From NCBI RefSeq assembly GCF_005864045.1, contig NZ_VBSP01000027.1, positions 1 to 32,800 on the forward strand: a stretch of DNA of 32,800 bases, given 5' to 3'. Position 1 is the first letter of the stretch, and each line of letters opens with the position of its first letter. The notes beneath the pieces are model-generated. The model did no database searches. It saw nothing but the letters and a program-made list of their open reading frames with translations, and was not told where the DNA came from. The translations under genes and the position numbers were made by a program. This DNA comes from Ruoffia tabacinasalis. Its GTDB lineage: Bacteria; Bacillota; Bacilli; Lactobacillales; Aerococcaceae. Positions 26,912 to 32,800 of this stretch are shown here, piece after piece.

Positions 26912-29089
26912 TTAATCAATCTGAATAAGCTCGTCACCTGCGTTAACTGTTTCTAACTCAGAAGCAGAGACATTGTTATAGTTTGCTGTGTTTGTTACAA
27001 CAACAGGTGTAATTGTTGAATAACCAGCTTCTTTAATAACATCCATATCAAATTCAACCAGTTTTTGTCCAACTGTAACTTGATCGTCTGCTTTTACTAA
27101 TGCGTTGAAGCCTTTACCATCTAATTTAACAGTATCAAGACCGATATGAATTAGAATTTCAGCTCCACCTTCTGTTTGTAAACCAACAGCGTGTCCTGTA
27201 GGGAATACTGTAACAACAGTACCATTAACTGGTGAAACAACTTCACCAATAGTTGGCTCAATTGCTACCCCTTTACCTAATGCTTCACTCGCGAAAGCTG
27301 CATCTGGAACATCTGTTAAAGCAACAACACGTCCTGTTAATGGACTTGCGATTCCTTCAGCAGTTTGTTTAGTTTCTTCTTTAGCAGGTGTTGCTTTTGG
27401 TTCTTCGGCTACAACTTCTTCAGCTACAGGAGCTTCAGTTACTGTAATTTCGCCTTTATTAACACGTTCGATATATTCTTCTAAGTCAGTCGCAATTCCA
27501 CCAACTTGAGTACCATAGATAACTTGTACAGATTTACCACTTACAGTAACTCCAGCAGCTCCTGTACGACGTAATTGTGCTTGATTCACTTGCTCGCCAT
27601 CTTCAACTGTTACACGTAGACGTGTTGCACAGTTAGTAAAGCTTGCTAAGTTGTCTTGTCCACCAAGACCTTCTAAAATTTGTTGTGAGCGTAACTCCTC
27701 TTCAGTTAATTCACCTGTTGATGAAGTTGTTGTTGTTTTAGCAGCTTGACCAATACCATGCTCTTCACGGTACTCATCTTTACCACGTAAACGTGTTTCT
27801 TCTTCATCATCTTCACGACCTGGTGTTTTTAAGTCGAATTTCGTAATCGCCCAACGGAATAGTCCGTAGTATACTAATCCCCAAATAAGTGAATAGATAC
27901 CTAAGATAATCCAGTTTGTTCGTTCATTACCCGGTAACATACCATATAGGAAGAAGTCTAAGAAACCAGCTGAGAATGTAAACCCAACCCCGATACTTAA
28001 TAATTCAACCACTACTACTGATAAACCAGCTAATACCGCGTTAACACCAAAGTAAAGTACTGGTGAAGCGAATAAAATTGAGAATTCAATTGGCTCAGTA
28101 ATACCTGTAACAAATGATGTTAATGAACTTGATACTAAAAGTCCTTTAACGTCAGATTTACGTTCAGGTTTTGCTGTATGATACATTGCTAATGCTGCAG
28201 CTGGGAAACCAACTAACATCATTGGGAATGCGAATGAGAAGTATTTAGCCGCTTCTGGACTAATAACGTCACCATTTTGTAATTGAGCGAAGACAATGTT
28301 TTGCGCTCCGTTAACTACTTCACCAGCAACCTCCATAGATCCACCCATAGCCGTTTGCCAGAATGGTAAGTAGAACACGTGATGTAAACCGAATGGAATT
28401 AGTGCACGGTATACGTAACCGTAGAAGAACCCACCAATTGGACCTGATCCTGCGATTGTCTCACCTAACCAAGCGATTCCCCCACCGATGAATGGCCAAA
28501 CGAAGGCTAAGATTGCACCAACGATTAAAGCAGCAACGGTTGAAATAATTGGAACAAAGTGAGTTCCCGCGAAGAATGATAACGCATCTGGGAATTTAAC
28601 ACGGTAGAATTTGTTGTGTAAGTAAGCAACAACTAAACCGATAATAATCCCACCGAATACTCCTGTATTCAATGTTTCTTCAAAACCTAAGACTGAACCA
28701 ACTAAACCGTTGATCTCTTTTAATGACTCAATGTCACCAAAGTTTGCCAACGTACTAGTAATTGATTGATACATGACTAAGTAACCAATAACGGCTGAAA
28801 GTGCCGCAACCTCTTTACGGGCAGTAGCTAAACTACTCGACACCGCAATTGCGAATAACAATGCCAGATTTCCGAAAATAATGTCTCCAACATCAGTCAA
28901 GATACTTAGGATCCCGTTAAGAATTGTACCTTCGCCTAGAATATTTTCTAAGCCCCACTGTGCAATAAATGCGTCCCCAGTAATGGTTGCACCAATACCA
29001 AGAAACAGACCAGCTACCGGTAATAAAGCGATCGGTAACATGAAAGATCTACCTAATGTTTGCATTAGGTTAAAGAATTTTCCGTTCAT
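26912..29089 (-). CDS. ptsG: PTS glucose-family subunits IICBA
   Basis: A 725-aa transporter of the glucose family. IIC (about 1-400) starts MNGKFFNLMQTLGRSFMLPIALLPVAG and contains GITEPIEFSILFASP. A charged linker leads to IIB, with its Cys in FTNCATRLRV, and a second linker (Glu/Ala/Pro-rich) leads to IIA, with His648 in HIGLDTVKL. It imports and phosphorylates glucose. The start is the ATG at 29087-29089, ten bases after AAAGGGG. A TTG seven codons upstream lies before the ribosome site. Monocistronic, with its own promoter and terminator. Confidence 0.93.
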   Translation of the reverse strand: MNGKFFNLMQTLGRSFMLPIALLPVAGLFLGIGATITGDAFIAQWGLENILGEGTILNGILSILTDVGDIIFGNLALLFAIAVSSSLATARKEVAALSAVIGYLVMYQSITSTLANFGDIESLKEINGLVGSVLGFEETLNTGVFGGIIIGLVVAYLHNKFYRVKFPDALSFFAGTHFVPIISTVAALIVGAILAFVWPFIGGGIAWLGETIAGSGPIGGFFYGYVYRALIPFGLHHVFYLPFWQTAMGGSMEVAGEVVNGAQNIVFAQLQNGDVISPEAAKYFSFAFPMMLVGFPAAALAMYHTAKPERKSDVKGLLVSSSLTSFVTGITEPIEFSILFASPVLYFGVNAVLAGLSVVVVELLSIGVGFTFSAGFLDFFLYGMLPGNERTNWIILGIYSLIWGLVYYGLFRWAITKFDLKTPGREDDEEETRLRGKDEYREEHGIGQAAKTTTTSSTGELTEEELRSQQILEGLGGQDNLASFTNCATRLRVTVEDGEQVNQAQLRRTGAAGVTVSGKSVQVIYGTQVGGIATDLEEYIERVNKGEITVTEAPVAEEVVAEEPKATPAKEETKQTAEGIASPLTGRVVALTDVPDAAFASEALGKGVAIEPTIGEVVSPVNGTVVTVFPTGHAVGLQTEGGAEILIHIGLDTVKLDGKGFNALVKADDQVTVGQKLVEFDMDVIKEAGYSTITPVVVTNTANYNNVSASELETVNAGDELIQID

Positions 29090-29141
29090 AAAAAACGATT
29101 CCCCTTTCAAAATATATAAAAATATAGATAAAACCGTACCA

Positions 29142-29169
29142 ATTATACCATTTTTAATATTATGTACAA
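29142..29169 (-). promoter_or_regulatory. Promoter of ptsG
   Basis: On the minus strand TTGTAC (29164-29169), a 16-base spacer and TATAAT (29142-29147). No RAT or clear cre site lies in the leader. Confidence 0.7.
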
Positions 29170-29240
29170 CTGTTAATGTAATGATATTTCATTGAAAATG
29201 CTACCTTTTTTGTAAATAAAATATGATTACGGAGAGGTCA

Positions 29241-29303
29241 GATGATTTTTACATACTTTTAGCGAATTCAATCTAAAATATGGAATTAACAGAAAAAATC
29301 ATC
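29241..29303. repeat. Inverted repeat upstream of ptsG
   Basis: GATGATTTTT (29241-29250) and AAAAATCATC (29294-29303) are perfect 10-bp arms separated by 43 bases. The role is unclear. It may be a regulatory loop or chance in AT-rich DNA. Confidence 0.35.
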
Positions 29304-29312
29304 AGATAACCC

Positions 29313-29343
29313 AAAAACACATCGGATTTATGAATTCGATGTG
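29313..29343 (-). terminator. Terminator overlapping the end of the acyltransferase gene
   Basis: CACATCG / CGATGTG followed by TTTTTGG on the minus strand. The stop codon of the gene (29328-29330) lies inside the loop. Confidence 0.75.
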
Positions 29344-30392
29344 CTCTGAGTTAAATCTATTTTATTGTTTGGTTTGCTATTATCATTAAATTTGAAGCGC
29401 AGTTTCTTTAACCAATGTTGCATCGGTTCCAAATAAAATCGGTTGAGTGGTATATATACCAGAAGCGAAAATAAAGTAGCGAACAATGTAATCAACACAA
29501 CGCGAATCGGAAGTGAGTGAATCTGAAGCTTGGGAAAGACGAACAGCGATAGGCCGTATACATTAATACCCAAAGCATGTAAAAGATAAATTTGGTCCGA
29601 GTAATCCCCTAATTTCGCAATCACTGTTTCTTCACCTTTGTATCGGTTAAAGAAAGTAATCACTAAGTAAATCACTGGAATAAATAAAAATTCAATATAT
29701 TGTCCTTGGTAGAAAAAGCCAAAAGTAACAACATAGACAAACATCCAACCAATTAAGACACGCCAGTTATACTTCCAATAATCCCCTTGAACCCCTACAT
29801 AATAGCCGATACTTGTATACATCAAGGCTTTTGGAAAGCCTCCGTAGCGTAATATATCAGTTAACAGCCCATTTTCCAGACAGTAAAGCGATACAAGATA
29901 TAAGGCAAATACACTGACGATTAAGGTTTTTGGTGAGTTGATTATCTTATTTAAGCCATACAGGCACGAGATACCTAGAAAGCTCGCCCATAAGTACCAT
30001 AGATGGTAAGATCCAATCGTTCCTTGCGCAAATTGTCGCCACGTTTTAGAACGGAAGATGATCATCACAGCGTCTATGACAGGTTCTTCATATAGCCAAG
30101 CTTCGAGGCCTGCCATGAGTAAAGACACCACGTAATAAAATAATGATATAGAAATAAATAAACGTAAAACACTGCCTGCGTACTTTAACATGTATGCATT
30201 TGTTCGGCTTGACAATATATAACCTGTAATTGCGAAGAACAAAGGAACAGCGTAGTTAAATATAGCACGAGGCCATTGTAGTTCAATCAAAGGTTCGTTA
30301 TATGCCGAATCGATAAATGCAAATACATGAATGAGTACTACTCCAATAGCAGCAACAAACTTCACCTTTTCGATATTGTAATTTTTTGACAT
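29328..30392 (-). CDS. Acyltransferase-3 family membrane protein
   Basis: A 354-aa polytopic protein of the acyltransferase-3 (OafA-like) family, which moves acyl groups, often acetyl, onto extracellular polysaccharide or other envelope molecules. The first helix carries the conserved His22 (VVLIHVFAF), R-A-I-F-N-Y-A-V-P-L-F-F-x-I-T-G-Y lies at about 42-59 and HLWYLWA at about 126-132. About ten hydrophobic segments follow and the C-terminal tail is basic. The length is normal. The donor and acceptor cannot be told from the sequence. AGGGGG lies before the ATG. It lies 73 bases downstream of the YdcF-like gene and probably shares its transcript. Confidence 0.85.
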   Translation of the reverse strand: MSKNYNIEKVKFVAAIGVVLIHVFAFIDSAYNEPLIELQWPRAIFNYAVPLFFAITGYILSSRTNAYMLKYAGSVLRLFISISLFYYVVSLLMAGLEAWLYEEPVIDAVMIIFRSKTWRQFAQGTIGSYHLWYLWASFLGISCLYGLNKIINSPKTLIVSVFALYLVSLYCLENGLLTDILRYGGFPKALMYTSIGYYVGVQGDYWKYNWRVLIGWMFVYVVTFGFFYQGQYIEFLFIPVIYLVITFFNRYKGEETVIAKLGDYSDQIYLLHALGINVYGLSLFVFPKLQIHSLPIRVVLITLFATLFSLLVYIPLNRFYLEPMQHWLKKLRFKFNDNSKPNNKIDLTQSTSNS

Positions 30393-30465
30393 GTAATCCC
30401 CCTATTCAATTTTTTAGAAAATACATAATACCGCTTCTAGATTCCAAAGTCTAAAGAAATGACTA

Positions 30466-31053
30466 TTAATCTAAATCCAAAAAGTGATATAAGCCAAATA
30501 GGTAACCATAATATTTGTAAATTTCACGACGCCCTGCACTGCGTAGACCAGGTGTATCAAGATAAGAAATGACTTCACCCTCGTTCGTATAGACGTAAGC
30601 TGAAATATAAGTTAGATCAAAGTCATAATGACGGTTTACTCGCTCATAAATCATGCGTGTCCGTCTCGTATGGTAATCAGATGTGACGACCAAAGCAGAG
30701 CTCCAACCATTTTCTTCCATTAAATTTAATGTATTTACTGCATTTGTGTAAGTACTTGTTGCTTCATTTTCAGCGATAATCTGATCTTCTCTCACACCTG
30801 CATTTTGATAGTGAGGTAAAAGATTTAAGTTCTCTCCATAAAGAGGTGAGACAATAATTCGGTCGGATAGTGAATAACCATCGTGTAATAGTCGGCCAGC
30901 TTGATCCTCACGCCCATCTCCACCTTCAGGTACGATGATAACATCGCTGAGTACGGGAGTCTCTCCAACATCTAAATTGAAGTAGAGCCATACAGCATGC
31001 CAAGACCAAAACAATACAATCAGGACTGCTAATTGCTTTAACCTTTTCTTCAT
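30466..31053 (-). CDS. YdcF/DUF218 (SanA/ElyC-like) envelope protein
   Basis: A 195-aa protein with one N-terminal membrane segment (about 7-26) and an outside DUF218 domain. The domain begins with a strand like SDVIIVPEGGDG (about 36-47) and contains ENEATSTYTNAV (about 95-106) and VTSDYHTRRTRMIY (about 122-135), the typical acidic and His/Arg motifs of the family. DUF218 proteins have been linked to envelope polysaccharide and lipid-carrier recycling, but the reaction here is unknown. The start is the ATG at 31051-31053 after AGAGGT. An upstream TTG would include the ribosome site. Confidence 0.8.
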   Translation of the reverse strand: MKKRLKQLAVLIVLFWSWHAVWLYFNLDVGETPVLSDVIIVPEGGDGREDQAGRLLHDGYSLSDRIIVSPLYGENLNLLPHYQNAGVREDQIIAENEATSTYTNAVNTLNLMEENGWSSALVVTSDYHTRRTRMIYERVNRHYDFDLTYISAYVYTNEGEVISYLDTPGLRSAGRREIYKYYGYLFGLYHFLDLD

Positions 31054-31189
31054 AGTTTTACCTCTTTTCAAATGATAACTTATTTTATCATAACCTATAA
31101 ATATAGCTACAAACAGCGAGTTAATTTACATAAAATTTAATTTACTGTAACATTTACTTTAGAGATTATTAAAAGGAGGCCTTTGATTT

Positions 31190-31801
31190 ATGAACTGGCT
31201 TGTATTAGGACAAATTTTTGCCATCAACTTAGTATATATTATGCTAAACACGATTCGAACATTACTGACGATGCGAGGTTACCGGAACCTTGCTCCGATC
31301 TTAGCTATTATCGAAATAACGATTTACACACTCGGCTTGTCAATGGTGATGTCATACATTGAAGAAAACATCATGTACCTCATCTTTTACGCTTTAGGTT
31401 TTGGCGTTGGGATTTACTTAGGTATGTTAGTGGAGAACCGGATTGCTTTAGGTTATTCAGTGATGCAAGTATTCACAGAAGACGACAACCATGTGCTGGC
31501 AGATTCTTTAAGGGAACGTGGCTATGGGGTGACAATTCAACCTGGTTACGGACGGAATGGAAACCGGTTAGTCTTAACGATTCTCACGCCACGTTCTACT
31601 GAGAAAGCTTTGCGTAACACAATTAATGAACTAAACCCGAACGCATTTTTCATCTCATATGATGCAAAATACATTCACGGAGGCTTCTGGACGAAACATA
31701 TTAGCCCACCACAAATCATTGAAGAAAACTTTGAACAAGACCAAAAAGAAGGCTTTGAAACGCCAGATGAGGTTATCACTAAAAATGAATATATTGAATA
31801 A
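31190..31801 (+). CDS. UPF0316/DUF2179 membrane protein
   Basis: A 203-aa protein. Three hydrophobic segments (about 5-22, 34-55 and 62-83), with the conserved N-T-I-R-T-L-x-T-M-R-G (about 20-30), form the UPF0316 membrane part. The C-terminal part (about 85-175) is a DUF2179 domain with S-L-R-E-R-G-Y-G-V-T-I-Q-P-G-Y-G-R-N-G-N-R and ending ISYDAKYIHGGFW, a PII/ACT-like small-ligand fold in related proteins. The function is unknown. A strong AGGAGG precedes the ATG. The downstream kinase gene begins 22 bases after the stop, so they form an operon. Confidence 0.85.
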   Translation: MNWLVLGQIFAINLVYIMLNTIRTLLTMRGYRNLAPILAIIEITIYTLGLSMVMSYIEENIMYLIFYALGFGVGIYLGMLVENRIALGYSVMQVFTEDDNHVLADSLRERGYGVTIQPGYGRNGNRLVLTILTPRSTEKALRNTINELNPNAFFISYDAKYIHGGFWTKHISPPQIIEENFEQDQKEGFETPDEVITKNEYIE

Positions 31802-31823
31802 TCAAGAAGGAGGCGCTTATTCA

Positions 31824-32690
31824 ATGAGTCATAACTGGAAAGATGTATTACCTATCGATTCAATTCAAGAAATCAACCCTGTATCAGGAGGCGATGTAAA
31901 CCAAGCCTTTCGAGTGGAAACAAATTCTAAACCTTACTTCTTACTCGTCCAAGCGGGGCGCAGTGCAGACTTTTATACAGGTGAGATTACAGGCTTAGAA
32001 GAAATGGCTAAAGCTGGAATCACTGTACCGCAAGTGATTGATTCAGGTGAAAATCAAGGTGATGCTTATTTATTGCTTAGCTACCTCGAGGAAGGTCAAA
32101 ATGGGAATCAACGTGAATTAGGAAGAATGGTTGCCCAATTGCATCAGTATCACTCTGATGACGGCTTATACGGCTTTGACGCTCCTTATGAAGGAGCTGA
32201 CATTCAGTTCGATAATTCATGGACTGATTCTTGGCTTGAGCTTTTCGTCGAAAGACGGATGGACAAACTCCACAGGCTGCTTGTGGATAACAATAAATGG
32301 AATCAACGTCAAAGCGATACTTATCAACAAGTAAGACAAATTATGGTGGATGAGTTAACTCGACACAAAAGTGACCCGTCATTATTGCATGGTGACTTAT
32401 GGGCAGGTAACTATATGTTCTTGTCTGACGGTAGTCCTGCTTTATTTGACCCCGCTTCTATGTACGGTGACCGCGAATTTGATTTGGGTGCGACTAAAGT
32501 ATTTGGTGGCTTTAATTCTGACTTCTACGCTGCTTATGATGAAGCTTACCCACTTTCTGAAGGTTCAGAATTACGCATCGAGTTCTACCGCCTTTACTTA
32601 TTAATGGTTCATCTACACAAATTTGGTGCAACCTATGAATCATCTGTTGATCAATCGATGAGCATCATATTGAATCGAGTAGGAGACTAG
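31824..32690 (+). CDS. Fructosamine-kinase family protein, 3' end replaced by a group II intron
   Basis: A 288-aa protein of the fructosamine/ketosamine kinase family (aminoglycoside-phosphotransferase fold), which phosphorylates glycated amines so that they can decompose. The catalytic loop is LLHGDLWAGNY with Asp191, and the metal site is FDPASMYGDREFDLG with Asp209. The usual nucleotide-binding Lys strand (F-V-K-V) reads FLLVQ (about 39-43). I believe this is common in Lactobacillales members, but I cannot check it. The start is the ATG at 31824 after AAGGAGG at 10 bases. A longer frame from 31659 overlaps the gene before and is not used. The last five codons (NRVGD-stop) come from the inserted intron on the opposite strand, though the length stays near normal. 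Confidence 0.85.
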   Translation: MSHNWKDVLPIDSIQEINPVSGGDVNQAFRVETNSKPYFLLVQAGRSADFYTGEITGLEEMAKAGITVPQVIDSGENQGDAYLLLSYLEEGQNGNQRELGRMVAQLHQYHSDDGLYGFDAPYEGADIQFDNSWTDSWLELFVERRMDKLHRLLVDNNKWNQRQSDTYQQVRQIMVDELTRHKSDPSLLHGDLWAGNYMFLSDGSPALFDPASMYGDREFDLGATKVFGGFNSDFYAAYDEAYPLSEGSELRIEFYRLYLLMVHLHKFGATYESSVDQSMSIILNRVGD

Positions 32691-32800
32691 CCATTATTTG
32701 ACTAGTCGACCTCTCACACCACCGTGCGTACGGTTCCGTACACGGCGGTTCAATACCTTGCGTAAGCAGACTCTACCAATTCGCTTAGTGGAACTAAGCC
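32674..32800 (-). mobile_element. Group II intron, 3' end (runs off right edge)
   Basis: On the minus strand bases 32751-32718 form a 34-nt domain V: GAACCGCCGTG pairs with CACGGTGGT, a two-base CG bulge follows, and a short upper stem closes with GGAACC. GTGAGAGGTC follows, then domain VI (32707-32685, GACTAGTC / GGCTAGTC with a seven-base loop) and the 3' end CTACTCGAT. The predicted 3' splice site is at about 32674. The intron-encoded reverse transcriptase would lie outside the window. Confidence 0.85.
32685..32751 (-). ncRNA. Group II intron domains V and VI
   Basis: The catalytic domain V hairpin has a CGC triad in its lower 5' strand, a two-base bulge on the 3' strand and the canonical 34-nt length. 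Domain VI lies immediately 3'. The branch-point adenosine cannot be fixed with confidence by eye. Confidence 0.8.

Noticed and set aside
29090-29330. GlcT-type RAT before ptsG
   Set aside because: The leader shows no GGATTGTTACTG-type element and no overlapping terminator.
31659-31823. Upstream extension of the fructosamine-kinase frame
   Set aside because: It overlaps the UPF0316 gene in another frame. The ATG at 31824 has the proper AAGGAGG and fits the family N-terminus.

Overview
The window comes from the chromosome of a low-GC Gram-positive bacterium, most likely a Lactobacillales species. I would guess the Carnobacteriaceae/Aerococcaceae side of the order, but the sequence does not fix a genus. 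The evidence is strong AGGAGG ribosome sites, use of TTG and GTG starts, CcpA (cre) and WalR-type operators, a ManO/DUF956 gene behind a mannose PTS, DUF3284 in a cellobiose operon, and many PTS and 6-phospho-beta-glucosidase genes.

Left part (1-7300), cell envelope and stress. An ISL3-like insertion sequence runs off the left edge. It abuts a secreted protein with seven LysM domains and no catalytic domain, then a small Pal-like (Amidase_5) protein that has lost its catalytic Cys and His. Both genes have WalR-type TGTAAA-N5-TGTAAW boxes upstream. A ComK-like transcription factor diverges from the amidase gene. A GalU-family protein lacking the signature Arg and a UDP-N-acetylhexosamine 6-dehydrogenase diverge around a palindrome, followed by a YflT/YsnF-type stress protein.

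Middle part (7300-26900), sugar uptake, almost all on the minus strand. It holds three operons: manX-manY-manZ-manO, with a cre site over its -35; licT, bglP, 6-P-beta-glucosidase, histidine phosphatase, HAD phosphatase, 6-P-beta-glucosidase, with one LicT RNA antiterminator/terminator switch before licT and another before bglP; and 6-P-beta-glucosidase, celR-like activator, celA, celC, DUF3284, 6-P-beta-glucosidase, celB, 58-aa membrane protein. In the third operon the second glucosidase is broken by an in-frame TAA. Two unrelated intergenic tandem arrays each have exactly four 41-bp units, and one of them has a dispersed single copy elsewhere.

Right part (26900-32800). A PtsG-type glucose PTS IICBA, an acyltransferase-3 membrane protein and a YdcF/DUF218 protein lie on the minus strand. 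A UPF0316 membrane protein and a fructosamine-kinase-like protein lie on the plus strand. The window ends in the 3' part (domains V and VI) of a group II intron on the minus strand, which has replaced the last codons of the kinase gene.

The main theme is redundant, CcpA- and PRD-controlled use of glucose, mannose and aryl/cellobiose-type beta-glucosides. Four GH1 genes are present, one of them a pseudogene. I see no CRISPR array, tRNA, rRNA or defence locus. The less ordinary items are the degenerate amidase in a WalR setting, the ComK homologue, the Arg-less GalU, the two 41-bp arrays, the nonsense-broken glucosidase and the small coupled membrane protein.
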